A stretch of 64,000 bases of DNA from Calothrix sp. NIES-4105 (GTDB lineage Bacteria; Cyanobacteriota; Cyanobacteriia; Cyanobacteriales; Nostocaceae), in NCBI RefSeq assembly GCF_002368415.1, contig NZ_AP018290.1:1739470-1803469 (forward strand), written 5' to 3'. Every line of letters starts with the position of its first letter. The stretch's first letter is position 1. The position numbers were made by a program, and so were the translations under genes. Below are positions 45,621 through 55,182 of this stretch, one piece after another. The notes beneath the pieces were generated by a model. The model made no database searches. It saw only the letters and a list, made by a program, of their open reading frames with translations, and was not told where the DNA came from.

Positions 45621-47027
45621 TTAATAGCTAAAACTTTTTAAATACCGATCTTTTTTAGATAGTAAGGTTGATTTATGAGTAACTGCGGTGATTAATATAA
45701 GGGGCATAACTACCGATTCAAACTCCATGACACTAAAAGTAAGACTAAATAATAGATAAACAATTAAACAAGACATCGGTCTAGATTTTCGCGTAGCATA
45801 TAACCAGCTAATCCACGATATCCAAAAAGTCCAAAAAATTGCACTACCTAGTAAACCTTTGCAATAAAGTAAAGTTGATAAAATAAAACTGTGAGAACCG
45901 ACTACTGCAGGAGCATATCCCGGCAAAACAGTTTCTCCTGGAACTATATGTCCTAATATGAGTTGAGTATTTGAGCCATTTACGAAACCTTTCCATGTTT
46001 GCCTATAAATCTCAGCACGAACCTCGGTTGAATCTCCTCGAAATTCTCCAGTTGCTTTTGCTGTATGTGTAGCAGAATTGAATAATAAATCATTGACAGC
46101 AGGAATTGTTAGTGTGGTAAAACTAATAATTGCCAAAATTGCAAAAACTATCCAAATTCTACCGTTTTTACCTGTCGTTAACAACCATCGAATAACTAAA
46201 ATTACAGGAATAGCTACCCATGTAGAACGAGTACCGCTCAACAGTAGCAAAAAAAATGAAGCTGGGAATAGTAGAATAGACCAAATTTTAGGTTTTATAT
46301 CTAAAGCCAGTAGGCATATAAATCCGACTGCTAAAGCGAGGGATTCGGGGCCATGAAAGAAAAAAACATAACGTACCATTCCCAGCAAAGAACTATCTGA
46401 TGGGAAATAAGGCATTAAGAAATTACTATTACCCACTCCTGGAACAAAAACTTCGCCTTTCCCTGTTAGTAATCCAAATAAACTTCTAGAGGGTATATAA
46501 AAGCTCTCTTTCCAACTAAAATGAATAACTACCCAAAATAATAACATCTGGATAACAACAGTTGAGAAAGCCCAAGCTATAACTTGTATACGCACTTGAA
46601 TTTTATAATTTTTGATGTACCAAAGAATTAAAACAGGTGCTATCCAGGTAGTAATTCCATTTGTAAATGACTTGGGGTTAAGTGAGTAGTTGTTGTAAAC
46701 TGCCCAGTAAGATAGGGATAGCACCTCATATAGACCATGAGCTATTCCTGCAATCACAAATAGGCTTGGTTTTTGCAAACGTAAACTCCCTTTTTGGAAA
46801 TATTGATAAGCAAAAACGCTAATAGCTAAAAACACACTTAAATAGTTCCATCCCCATAACCACCATAGAGGGATGAGAGTAATGCACGCACAAACTACTT
46901 TTTCCGACTGAGTTAAGTTGCCCCATCGAATCCAGAACCCAGTGAAAATGGTATCGCTATGCTGAACTGTTGTTTTAATTGTTTTAGTTGTTTTATAAGG
47001 AATAGCTTTTGGTCTTTGGGATTTCAT
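45621..47027 (-). CDS. O-antigen polymerase/ligase-like membrane protein (Wzy-like), second
   Basis: 468 residues with 10-12 hydrophobic segments. Around residues 320-385 a periplasmic loop has RGDSTEVRAEIYRQTWKGF, then LILGHIVPGET and VGSHSFILSTLLYCKGLLGS. These are the R...W, G and H-S-x-x-L elements of the Wzy_C family. It lies between wzc and the tandem GT2 genes in cluster 2, so polymerisation of that cluster's repeat units is likely. The N-terminal ~30 residues are polar and basic. Confidence 0.8.
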   Translation of the reverse strand: MKSQRPKAIPYKTTKTIKTTVQHSDTIFTGFWIRWGNLTQSEKVVCACITLIPLWWLWGWNYLSVFLAISVFAYQYFQKGSLRLQKPSLFVIAGIAHGLYEVLSLSYWAVYNNYSLNPKSFTNGITTWIAPVLILWYIKNYKIQVRIQVIAWAFSTVVIQMLLFWVVIHFSWKESFYIPSRSLFGLLTGKGEVFVPGVGNSNFLMPYFPSDSSLLGMVRYVFFFHGPESLALAVGFICLLALDIKPKIWSILLFPASFFLLLLSGTRSTWVAIPVILVIRWLLTTGKNGRIWIVFAILAIISFTTLTIPAVNDLLFNSATHTAKATGEFRGDSTEVRAEIYRQTWKGFVNGSNTQLILGHIVPGETVLPGYAPAVVGSHSFILSTLLYCKGLLGSAIFWTFWISWISWLYATRKSRPMSCLIVYLLFSLTFSVMEFESVVMPLILITAVTHKSTLLSKKDRYLKSFSY

Positions 47028-47041
47028 ATTGATGAGTTAGC

Positions 47042-49063
47042 TTAATTTAGTCTTGCCCTGTCTGTAAAGATAGCTAGGGAGTGCGTTTGTGCATGGTTAG
47101 TAACTACACCAACAACATTTGCCTGATGTCGTGATAGTTGGTCGATGCTATCGCTAAATGGATGGCGATTGCTAGAACCTAAACATGTTACCAGTAGTAC
47201 ATTACGAGTTGCTGTTGTCATCAAAGCAGCTTCGGAAGTTGAAGCTATAGGGGCGCCGTCTATAAGCACATAGTCATACTCATTTTTAGTTTGAAGTGAT
47301 TTAAGAAACTGCTTAAATCGACCGCTAGCAATAAATTCAATCACCTCATCACCTTGAGGCATGGTTGGTAAGAGGTCTAGGTTGGGAGCTACGTTGGTTG
47401 GTACAATTTGTAGCTCTTTAATCTCTGGTTGAGAGCATCCAAAGCGCTTACTTAGTTGAGCCTTACGAAAATCACCATCTACAATCAGTACTCGAAAACC
47501 TAGAGTAACAAGTGCTACTGCCAATCCCAAAGTGACAGTCGTCTTACCTTCACCAGCTGTTGCGCTAGTAATCATCAAGGAATGATTTTCTAACTGCATC
47601 ATACTAACTGCCGATGCCAACCTTTGAAATTCTAGCAGTCCTTCAGAGCGCAATTTTAGTTCCATTGCTCCCTGCTTAAGTCGGGGAATACTGCTTAGTA
47701 TAGGAGCTTCTAATACTTCTAGGTCAGCCCACGAAAGCAGAGGATTACGACTTTCTAGAAGTAGCGTGAGGGCAACACTGCCAAAAGCACAGGCAATAAT
47801 TCCACCGAGAGCCATCGCTTTAGATTTAGAACCGGAAGGACGGGGGTCTACGGTTGGTGTTGTAAGCGTTTGTACATTTGGATAGGTGCTAAAAGCACTA
47901 AGCTTTGCTTCTTGCACTTTTGCTACTAAACCGTTATATACTCCTTCAGCTATTTTGTATTGGCGCTCTAACTCTAGTAACCGAGACTGAGCTACAGGAA
48001 GCGTGCGTAAGTTTTCCTGAAGTTTGCTTGTTTCGATTTGCAATTGAAGAGCGCGCGCATAAGCAGCTTTACTCTGGCTTTCTGCTAAAGTAAGTTGCTG
48101 AATTAAAGCCGCAGAATCACTTCCAGTAGATGTATTTATAGATGCTCGATCTGAATCAGCTTGTGCAATGTAACTGTCCATCTGCTGACGCAACTGATTA
48201 CGCTCAGATATTAAGTTTCTGACTTTTGGATGATCAGTAGTAAACATAGTCTGGAGTTTTAGGAGTTCCGCTTCCACCTCTGCTAATTTTTGCTTAATAA
48301 ATTGGTAGTTTTGATTTTCTTTTAATTCCAGCGAGCTTATTGCCTTCTGTGGAGACAATTTTAAACGGGTCGATAACATTTTGACCTGTGCTTGGCTCGC
48401 TTGATACTCAGCCTGCACTTGTGATTGTTCCCTAGCCAGAGTGTTTATCGAAGCAACCATCTCGCGCGTTTGGTCTTCGCTACTAACTAAATTGGTAGAT
48501 TTTTTAAAATCTGTGAGTGTTATCTGCGTTTGCATCAAATTTTGGCGCGCTACTTTAAGTTCCTTTTGAATAAACTTCGCTCGTTCAGAACCATCGGACG
48601 CGCGTAATTTATCCAAACGGTACTGGAATGCTGCAATTAGATTGTCTAATCTTTTACGAGCTAATTCTTGATTAGAACCATTCGCAGTCAACGAAATCAC
48701 TGTGGTTTCGCCTTGAGGAGATACATCAAATAACGCTTTATACGCGGTTAGGGTAGGATACAGTTCCCTTTGAGGGTCAAACTTGTATGCCTCAATCAAA
48801 GTGTCGTTACTTAGTAAAATCGAAGACAAGATTTTTAAAGGGTTAAGCTGCTGAGAAAAAACGACTCCACCACTACTAAGGTTGCCTAGTGTGCCGAAAT
48901 TGGCATTTAAATCACTTGTTGTGTTAGGTAGTATCAACTCCGCATTTGCTGTCCAGACTTTTGGTTGTCTTGAGACTAGGAAATATGTTGCACCCAGCAC
49001 AAGTAGATTGAAGCTTAATAAAGGCAACCAATGCCTAATTGCAGTAGTTAAGATTCGATTCAT
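47042..49063 (-). CDS. Wzc-type polysaccharide co-polymerase/BY-kinase, second copy
   Basis: 673 residues. Membrane segments are at ~11-30 and ~415-435, with a coiled-coil periplasmic region between (QxxLTLAESQSKAAYARALQ-like heptads near 320-345). The kinase domain has Walker A SATAGEGKTTVTLG (~492-505), Walker A' VLIVDGDFRKA (~519-529) and Walker B YDYVLIDGAPIAST (~590-603). Unlike the cluster 1 Wzc it has no C-terminal tyrosine cluster (tail HSLAIFTDRARLN). It pairs with the polymerase immediately downstream. Confidence 0.88.
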   Translation of the reverse strand: MNRILTTAIRHWLPLLSFNLLVLGATYFLVSRQPKVWTANAELILPNTTSDLNANFGTLGNLSSGGVVFSQQLNPLKILSSILLSNDTLIEAYKFDPQRELYPTLTAYKALFDVSPQGETTVISLTANGSNQELARKRLDNLIAAFQYRLDKLRASDGSERAKFIQKELKVARQNLMQTQITLTDFKKSTNLVSSEDQTREMVASINTLAREQSQVQAEYQASQAQVKMLSTRLKLSPQKAISSLELKENQNYQFIKQKLAEVEAELLKLQTMFTTDHPKVRNLISERNQLRQQMDSYIAQADSDRASINTSTGSDSAALIQQLTLAESQSKAAYARALQLQIETSKLQENLRTLPVAQSRLLELERQYKIAEGVYNGLVAKVQEAKLSAFSTYPNVQTLTTPTVDPRPSGSKSKAMALGGIIACAFGSVALTLLLESRNPLLSWADLEVLEAPILSSIPRLKQGAMELKLRSEGLLEFQRLASAVSMMQLENHSLMITSATAGEGKTTVTLGLAVALVTLGFRVLIVDGDFRKAQLSKRFGCSQPEIKELQIVPTNVAPNLDLLPTMPQGDEVIEFIASGRFKQFLKSLQTKNEYDYVLIDGAPIASTSEAALMTTATRNVLLVTCLGSSNRHPFSDSIDQLSRHQANVVGVVTNHAQTHSLAIFTDRARLN

Positions 49064-49137
49064 GCAATTTCTAACATATAAAAGTTTTAGCCAGAAAGTC
49101 TAAAGAAAGAAAGTTTTTACGAGCGTATAGCCAACAA

Positions 49138-49635
49138 TTAACATTTGACAAGCTCTACAGGGTACTTTTGGGAAAGATACTCTGATAACTTCGGACCTGC
49201 AAATAATTGCTTTTGCATATAAGGTGGTGGTTGCAATACGGTTTGTTTTAATTCGTACAAGCTTAGACAAACCGATACTCCTAATTCTTGAACACTTTTA
49301 GCAAATAACATTTGATGATTGTCTATATGTTCACCATAACGAGCGAGACGTGGCAGCAGAATCAAGCTTGCTCCTTTCTCGACAAAGGCACGGGTAGAAC
49401 CTTGTCCGGCATGAGAGATTACTAAACGTGAATCTTGAGCTTTTTTCATTAAACTCTCAAAATCAAGCAATGGTACTGCTGTCACTAAAGGATGTTCGGC
49501 AATTGCTGAAATATCAGTGGCGCCATGCTGAATAAATATTGGTTCTGAAATTACTTCGCAATCTAAAAGAATGGATAGCCAATCAATAACCCGCTTAAAT
49601 GGAAAAGGAATTGTTCCTAATGTCACTGTAATCAC
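49138..49635 (-). CDS. ALG13/PssE-like glycosyltransferase catalytic subunit
   Basis: 165 residues, a half-size GT28-C-type protein: MITVTLGTIPFPFKRVIDW (~1-19), VISHAGQGSTRAFVEKGASL (~90-109) and LILLPRLARYGEHIDNHQ (~109-126) form the UDP-sugar binding half. In bacteria such proteins pair with an ALG14/PssD-like membrane subunit, here the gene 48 bases upstream. PssD-PssE type enzymes transfer glucuronic acid or similar sugars early in exopolysaccharide assembly; the sugar here is unknown. Confidence 0.8.
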   Translation of the reverse strand: MITVTLGTIPFPFKRVIDWLSILLDCEVISEPIFIQHGATDISAIAEHPLVTAVPLLDFESLMKKAQDSRLVISHAGQGSTRAFVEKGASLILLPRLARYGEHIDNHQMLFAKSVQELGVSVCLSLYELKQTVLQPPPYMQKQLFAGPKLSEYLSQKYPVELVKC

Positions 49636-49682
49636 TTTACATACTCCTTCAATTCAGAAACTTTTGTTGAACAGATTAAACA

Positions 49683-50129
49683 TCAGACATGACCTTTAAA
49701 GATTGCCTTTGAGTACTTGTCACACAGGTTAGGCCATTGCACGTAAAACTCGTTGGACAAAGCATACACAAGTTTGCCTGAAAGACTTAGTTCTTTGGAA
49801 CGTGAAATACTTTCAATGAACACAAACTTGATTCCGGAAATTTTTGCTGCAATTGCGAAATTCACTGCAATGCTAGCTCCTGTTGAAAGTATTAAGCTAG
49901 GTTGCTCTTGTGAAACAATCCTTAAAGCTGTTGGAATGTTAAATAAAAAGGGAATAATTTGCCTAGGACCTTGGTAAGGTAGCCAATAAACTTTTTCTTT
50001 CCCATTAAGCACTTCAGTGTCCTTTTTGAGGTCAGTTACCCACACTCTATCGTGCTGTAACCAAAAAGGTTCAAGCCCTCTCATCGTCGAAAAGTGACCA
50101 CCTGAAGTAGACACCAGCATAATTTTCAT
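49683..50129 (-). CDS. ALG14/PssD-like glycosyltransferase membrane subunit
   Basis: 148 residues: MKIMLVSTSGGHFSTMRGL (1-19) carries the family SxGGH motif, and ILSTGASIAVNFAIAAKI (~81-98) and KFVFIESISRS (~103-113) are the other conserved blocks. ALG14 relatives recruit the catalytic ALG13-like partner to the membrane. It is the first gene of cluster 2, next to a 1 kb AT-rich spacer that likely holds the operon promoter. Confidence 0.82.
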   Translation of the reverse strand: MKIMLVSTSGGHFSTMRGLEPFWLQHDRVWVTDLKKDTEVLNGKEKVYWLPYQGPRQIIPFLFNIPTALRIVSQEQPSLILSTGASIAVNFAIAAKISGIKFVFIESISRSKELSLSGKLVYALSNEFYVQWPNLCDKYSKAIFKGHV

Positions 50130-51175
50130 TGTGTTTGAATATTCTTGTAATCTTGCTTAACATTAACGTCAAGCTGTGCTTTGGTTTTACAATGTGTGGT
50201 GTGCAGCCCGCGAATGAAAATTGGTAGAAACTAGCAGTAAATTAGTTAGGGGTATTTTGATAATCAACGGTAATTACAGAGTTTAATCAGCTTTGCGCGT
50301 CAAGCTTGAGTAACTCTCGGTTAATTGCAACCACTAATATAACGAAGTCGAAAAATTTATATATACACCCGTAGTAATATTTAGACTCTATATTGCCTTA
50401 AGAAACGTATTTTCTTGTCTTAATAAACTAGCACTTAATCAAATAGGGAACAAATCTTTAACAATTGTGATGTTTATATCGATCCGACTATATCGATTCA
50501 GATTGAATACATCTTAATTAACTATAACAGTTAATGCGATAAAGGTGTAAAGTTTATAAAAAAAGTAGTCCCTAAAATGTTGGTATTACGCCCTGTGTGC
50601 AATATTTAAGCCACGAATATTTATAATACTGATATTTACAGCAAAGTCAATAGGTTTGATAAAAAAAGTATACCTTTAGTAGTATAGCGTTTTATAAATA
50701 AGTAGTGTAATGCTTTGTTCATATGCCTTAGCGCCAATTTTTGATAAAGCGCGTAAGTTCTTATATTTGTATATTATGTGACAAATAAATCAATTTTGTT
50801 ATTATGATTATCATTATAAAAATAGTCAGATTTTGACAGTGCCCAAGCATGAAGATTGTCTCCCCCTTACTGAATTTTTATTGATATATTACTTTTCATA
50901 CCTTTTTCACTTTTTTTAAGATATCTAACTAACTTTTCATACTTTTATCACTTTTGTTTTGTATTTTAATTACTCAAAACGCACTTCTTGAAAAAAATAA
51001 TTAAAATAAGTACTTATAAAGTTAATATAAAGTTTTTACCAAAAGAAATACATATGCTATCGTTATTTATACGTAGACGTTAAACTTCTAGCAGAGTTAG
51101 TTAAGGTATGTTGGTAATCTGGTAAATTGCGTACTGAAAAAGAAGCGCGAAAGCCATCTTGAAATAGGAGAAGCA
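50130..51175. other. 1 kb AT-rich divergent spacer between clusters 2 and 3
   Basis: No supportable protein gene. It contains a strong Fur-box-like site (50800-50818), a TTGACA hexamer (50833-50838) and an 11-codon mini-ORF (ATG 50849, M-K-I-V-S-P-L-L-N-F-Y). Two similar CTTTTCATAC-type stretches recur around 50900-50950. The promoters of both polysaccharide operons must lie here; a small RNA is possible. Confidence 0.45.
50800..50818. promoter_or_regulatory. Candidate Fur box in polysaccharide spacer
   Basis: TATTATGATTATCATTATA matches the 19-base Fur consensus at about 15 positions and is close to palindromic. It is 360 bases from the cluster 3 start and 670 from cluster 2. No iron gene is adjacent, so the site may control exopolysaccharide genes or an undescribed small transcript; a chance match in AT-rich DNA is the alternative. 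Confidence 0.45.
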
Positions 51176-51943
51176 ATGAACATGCAGATGCAACAAACCC
51201 TCAAGCAAATTGTACAATATACTCTACCCGCTCCCTTACATCGGTTTGTAGGGAAGCAATTGTTGGGTGACAAATACCGACCACCAGTTGGAGCAGTAGA
51301 TTTTGGCAGTCTGCGACGCCTAATACCAATTAGCATCAGGTTTGGATACAATCGCGGATTGCCGATTGATAGGTACTACGTAGAAAATTTTCTGGCTCGA
51401 TGTGCTGATGATGTTAAAGGACGTGTATTAGAAATTGGTGACAGGTCTTACACGCAAAGATTTGGTGGCGCCCGTGTCCAACATAGTGATGTGCTACACA
51501 TTAGTGAAGGCAACCCAGAGGCTACTATTGTAGGAGATTTGGTATCAGCCGATCATATTCCTTCAGATGCTTTTGATTGTTTGGTTCTAACGCAGACAAT
51601 TCATCTGATTTATGAGGTGCGTGCCGCAATACAAACGATGAAGCGAATTTTGAAACCAGGTGGAGTTGCATTAATTACTGTTCCTGGCATTAGTCAGATA
51701 GCATATGACGAGTGGGGAGATTACTGGTGCTGGAGTTTTACTGCTTTATCAGCACGACGAATGTTTGAGGAGTTTTTTCCGTCAGAAAATGTCCAAGTAG
51801 ATATTCACGGAAATGTCTTAGCAGCAACTGCCTTTCTACAAGGACTAGCAACAAAAGAACTGCGAAAAGACGAATTAGACTATTGTGACCCTCACTATCA
51901 AGTCATTATCACGATTAGAGTTGTCAAACCAGAAATTGATTGA
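51176..51943 (+). CDS. Class I SAM-dependent methyltransferase
   Basis: 255 residues. The SAM-binding motif I region is RVLEIGDRSYTQRFGG (~84-99). FDCLVLTQTIHLIYEVRAAI (~136-155) and MKRILKPGGVALITVPG (~158-174) are motifs II and III. AGGAG lies six bases before ATG 51176. It resembles glycan-cluster methyltransferases of unknown target. The TGA of this gene overlaps the ATG of the deacetylase gene by one base (TGATG), so it is the leading gene of cluster 3 and may methylate a sugar. Confidence 0.8.
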   Translation: MNMQMQQTLKQIVQYTLPAPLHRFVGKQLLGDKYRPPVGAVDFGSLRRLIPISIRFGYNRGLPIDRYYVENFLARCADDVKGRVLEIGDRSYTQRFGGARVQHSDVLHISEGNPEATIVGDLVSADHIPSDAFDCLVLTQTIHLIYEVRAAIQTMKRILKPGGVALITVPGISQIAYDEWGDYWCWSFTALSARRMFEEFFPSENVQVDIHGNVLAATAFLQGLATKELRKDELDYCDPHYQVIITIRVVKPEID

Positions 51944-53001
51944 TGAAAATACCTGGAATCAGCAGATTGCGAGGAGTGGTGCGGCGAGTAGAAAATCGAT
52001 TGGCGCCCTCCGGATTGATATTGCTTTACCATCGGGTTACAGAGTTAGGTTCTGACCCTTGGTCGTTGTGCGTTAGTCCCCAACACTTTGCAGAGCATCT
52101 AGAAGTCTTGCAAAAACTTGGTGTGACTGTGCCATTGCAACAAATGAATCATACTTTGCAAAGTGGTAAGCGTCTAGAACGGCAGGTAGTAGTAACGTTT
52201 GATGATGGTTATGCAGATAATTTGCATAATGCCAAGCCATTATTAGAACGTTATGGCATTCCTGCTACCATATTTCTGACTACTGGATATATGGTGCAAG
52301 AAGAGGAGTTTTGGTGGGATGAACTTGATAGGATATTGCTACAACCGGGCTGCTTACCTTCTGTACTTTCACTCTCGGTTTCCGGGAGGAACTACAAATG
52401 GGAATTAAGTAAAGATGGCGATTATAGTGAACAAGACTATCAATATAATCGTCGCTTGAATTGGAAAAAGAAAAATATTTCTAGCATTCGACATTCTATC
52501 TACTACTCGCTTTATAAATTGCTTTATTCTCTGCCCAAACACGAGCGCGCGCATTTAATCGACCAAATTCGTATCTGGGCTGGTGCTTCAACACAAGTGC
52601 GTCCAACACATTGTACACTCACACAATCGCAAATGTTGGAATTAGCACAAGGAGAACTAATTGAAATTGGCGCCCATACAATTACTCATCCATTTCTTGC
52701 AACGTTGCCATCGCAAGCCCAGCAAGAAGAAATCACCAGCAGTAAAACATTACTAGAGGAGATTTTAGAACGCCGGATTACGAGTTTTGCTTACCCGCAC
52801 GGAAATTTTGGTAGTGAAACCAAAACGATTGTGCAGGAAGCTGGATTTAGCTGTGCTTGCAGTACTACTACTGGTAATGTGAGAAAAAATAGCGACCGCT
52901 ATGCCTTGCCTCGTGTTGTTGTCGAAGATTGGGATGGAGACGAGTTTGCTAGGCGCCTATCAGTATATGGATTTGTTGGGGCAGGTTCACAAATATCCTA
53001 A
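51943..53001 (+). CDS. Polysaccharide deacetylase (NodB homology domain)
   Basis: 352 residues from ATG 51943 (MKIPGISRLRGVV). The NodB domain has LYHRVTE (~27-33), the catalytic VVTFDDGYADN (~86-96) and later motifs LIEIGAHTITHPFL (~238-251; His-x3-His metal ligands) and ITSFAYPHGNFG (~281-292). It removes acetyl groups from N-acetylated sugars, or related acyl groups, during polymer maturation. The last residues (GAGSQIS and stop) lie in a degenerate interspersed repeat that starts at 52978. Confidence 0.88.
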   Translation: MKIPGISRLRGVVRRVENRLAPSGLILLYHRVTELGSDPWSLCVSPQHFAEHLEVLQKLGVTVPLQQMNHTLQSGKRLERQVVVTFDDGYADNLHNAKPLLERYGIPATIFLTTGYMVQEEEFWWDELDRILLQPGCLPSVLSLSVSGRNYKWELSKDGDYSEQDYQYNRRLNWKKKNISSIRHSIYYSLYKLLYSLPKHERAHLIDQIRIWAGASTQVRPTHCTLTQSQMLELAQGELIEIGAHTITHPFLATLPSQAQQEEITSSKTLLEEILERRITSFAYPHGNFGSETKTIVQEAGFSCACSTTTGNVRKNSDRYALPRVVVEDWDGDEFARRLSVYGFVGAGSQIS

Positions 53002-53031
53002 AAGTTAACTAAAAATCTCTGTAAACCCGAC
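52978..53031. repeat. Degenerate GGGGCGGGTT...AACCCGCC repeat at the deacetylase 3' end
   Basis: GGGGCAGGTTCAC, then AATATCCT, and finally GTAAACCCGAC mirror the repeat at 24402-24454 (GGGGCGGGTTCAC, ATATCCT, GTAAACCCGCC). The deacetylase stop codon lies inside it, so the repeat supplies that protein's last six to seven residues. Confidence 0.6.
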
Positions 53032-53058
53032 CTTACTTTTAGATGGCAAAAGAATCTT

Positions 53059-53988
53059 ATGAACAGCAAGCCATTGGTTTCAGCAATAACAATCTTCTTC
53101 AATTGTGAGAAATTCATAGAAGAAGCAATCGAGAGTGTACTTGCTCAGACGTATGACAACTGGGAACTTTTACTAGTAGACGATGGTTCTAGTGATGGTA
53201 GCACAGCAATCGCTTTGCAGTATGCCCAACGGTATCCGCAAATACGTTATCTAGAACATCCTAACCATCAAAATCGTGGCATGAGTGCGACGCGAAATTT
53301 AGGCATCCGTAATGCATTAGGAGAGTATATTGCCTTTTTGGATGCGGATGATGTCTGGTTGCCGCAGAAACTAGAACAGCAACTAGCAACAATGCAGTCT
53401 CAACCAGAAGCCGACATAGTTTTTGGGCCGACTCAACGTTGGTACAGTTGGACGGGAAATCCCGATGATGCTAAACGCGACTCGCTTAGAAAAATTAACA
53501 TTCAGCCTCATCAACTATTACGCCCACCAAAACTACTAGCGCTCTTATTACAAGGAAAAGCAAATACACCAGGTACTTGCAGCGTATTAATTCGACGTTC
53601 GATAGTTGAAAAGATAGGGGGATTTGAGGAGGTATTTCGAGGGATGTATGAAGACCAAGCGTTTTTTGCTAAGGTGTACTTCAAAGCATCAGTATATGTA
53701 GAAACTAAGTGCTGGGATAAATATCGGCAACATCCTGAATCTAACTGCGCTATAGCCAAGAAAACAAGAAAATTTCATCCTTATTATAAGCTTAACCCAG
53801 CATACGAAAACTACTTAAACTGGCTAGTTAAGTATCTATCCAAAGAAGAAGTCAAGGATGTTAAAATTTGGCGTTCTGTCGAAATAGCGCTTTGGCCTTT
53901 TCGCTATCCGAAGTTGTATTCTCTACAGTATCCCTTAGAGAAAATTTGGAATGGAATCAAATATCGATTAAGTGTAACTAATAATTAA
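53059..53988 (+). CDS. Glycosyltransferase family 2 (paralogue pair, copy A)
   Basis: 309 residues. PLVSAITIFFNCEKFIEEAI (~5-24), LLVDDGSSDGSTAIA (~38-52) and AFLDADDVWLPQKLEQQL (~93-110) are GT2 core motifs. MYEDQAFFAKVYFKASVYVE (~197-216) provides the ED acid motif. CWDKYRQHPESN follows. It is clearly paralogous along its length to the gene at 55183-56112. Part of cluster 3; sugar unknown. Confidence 0.87.
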   Translation: MNSKPLVSAITIFFNCEKFIEEAIESVLAQTYDNWELLLVDDGSSDGSTAIALQYAQRYPQIRYLEHPNHQNRGMSATRNLGIRNALGEYIAFLDADDVWLPQKLEQQLATMQSQPEADIVFGPTQRWYSWTGNPDDAKRDSLRKINIQPHQLLRPPKLLALLLQGKANTPGTCSVLIRRSIVEKIGGFEEVFRGMYEDQAFFAKVYFKASVYVETKCWDKYRQHPESNCAIAKKTRKFHPYYKLNPAYENYLNWLVKYLSKEEVKDVKIWRSVEIALWPFRYPKLYSLQYPLEKIWNGIKYRLSVTNN

Positions 53989-54008
53989 ATTTCAAAAGGA
54001 ACTACTAA

Positions 54009-55103
54009 ATGCCTAAAGTCACTGTATTAATGGCAGTTTATAATGGCGAACGCTATCTTAAAGAAGCGATTGAAAGTATTCTAAATCAAACTTTCCAAGA
54101 CTTTGAGTTTTTAATTATCAATGATGGTTCTTGCGATAGTACAAGAGAAATCATCAAATCCTATCAAGACTCACGAATTCGATTAGTAGAAAATAGTTCT
54201 AACCTTGGCTTGACGCGAAGCTTAAATAAAGGGTTAAAATTGGCTGAAGGGGAATTTATAGTTCGCCAAGATGCTGATGACATTTCAGAACCAGAAAGAT
54301 TATCCAAACAAGTTGCTTTTCTAGAAACACATTTTAATGTAGCTTTGGTAGGTACGTGGTACAAGGAAATAGATGCTTGGGGAAATCTAATTGGAAACAG
54401 AAAGTTACCCTGTGACTGCACAAAAATTCGTTGGGATATTTTATTTTATTGTCCCTTCGTGCATAGCGCTATGATGTTACGTAAATCAATTGTAATAAAG
54501 CAAATCGGATTGTATGATGAAGCTTTCGTCTATGCTCAAGATTACGATTTATGGTCTAGAATTGCGCGAAGCTTACCTGTAGCAAACCTCAACGAATATC
54601 TAATAAAATTACGCATAAATCCCGAATCAATGACAGCAACTTATGGAAGCATAATTGATGATGAAACTAGGCAAATCATGACTGCTAATATAGGATATTT
54701 ACTTGATTGGGAGCAAAACAAGGTAGAAAGTACTAAGTTGCTGTTCAGAACAATGGCTCCGTTGATGATTGATTCTATTGATAGCATGAATATCCAAATG
54801 GTAACTAAAAGCATAGACAAAATACTCGATTTGCAAACTGCTTTTTGTCAGTATTATAAACTTAATTCGACAGAATCTGTAAATCAACGAACAAAAGTTT
54901 GTATTCGTATGAGCTATCAATTAATAAAACTGGCTCACTGCTCTTTAAATCAAGATAACTATAACTCTGTTTGGCAGCTTCTCGTTCAAGCCTATCGTCT
55001 GCACTTACCAATTTTGCTGACAAAAACACATGCACGAATAATATTGAAATTGCTTATAGGACAGCGTTTAATCAAAAGAATTAGTTACCTTACACAAAGT
55101 TAA
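54009..55103 (+). CDS. Glycosyltransferase family 2
   Basis: 364 residues: VTVLMAVYNGERYLKEAIES (~4-23), IINDGSCDSTREI (~38-50), VRQDADDISEPERL (~87-100) as the metal site, and AQDYDLWSRIARSLP (~176-190) as the acid motif. The C-terminal ~140 residues are helical and AT-rich. It lies 20 bases after the previous GT2 gene, with GGAACTACTAA before the ATG. It differs from the flanking paralogous pair. Confidence 0.87.
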   Translation: MPKVTVLMAVYNGERYLKEAIESILNQTFQDFEFLIINDGSCDSTREIIKSYQDSRIRLVENSSNLGLTRSLNKGLKLAEGEFIVRQDADDISEPERLSKQVAFLETHFNVALVGTWYKEIDAWGNLIGNRKLPCDCTKIRWDILFYCPFVHSAMMLRKSIVIKQIGLYDEAFVYAQDYDLWSRIARSLPVANLNEYLIKLRINPESMTATYGSIIDDETRQIMTANIGYLLDWEQNKVESTKLLFRTMAPLMIDSIDSMNIQMVTKSIDKILDLQTAFCQYYKLNSTESVNQRTKVCIRMSYQLIKLAHCSLNQDNYNSVWQLLVQAYRLHLPILLTKTHARIILKLLIGQRLIKRISYLTQS

Positions 55104-55132
55104 CTAAACTTAGTTAAAACTAATAAGGGTAA

Positions 55133-55149
55133 GGTGGGCAATGCCCACC
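55133..55149. repeat. GGTGGGCA-type palindrome in cluster 3
   Basis: GGTGGGCAATGCCCACC, same family as 25584-25600 and 36931-36976, in the 79-base gap between two GT2 genes. Confidence 0.7.
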
Positions 55150-55182
55150 CAAAGAAATAATTAATAAATATCTCAAAATCAA

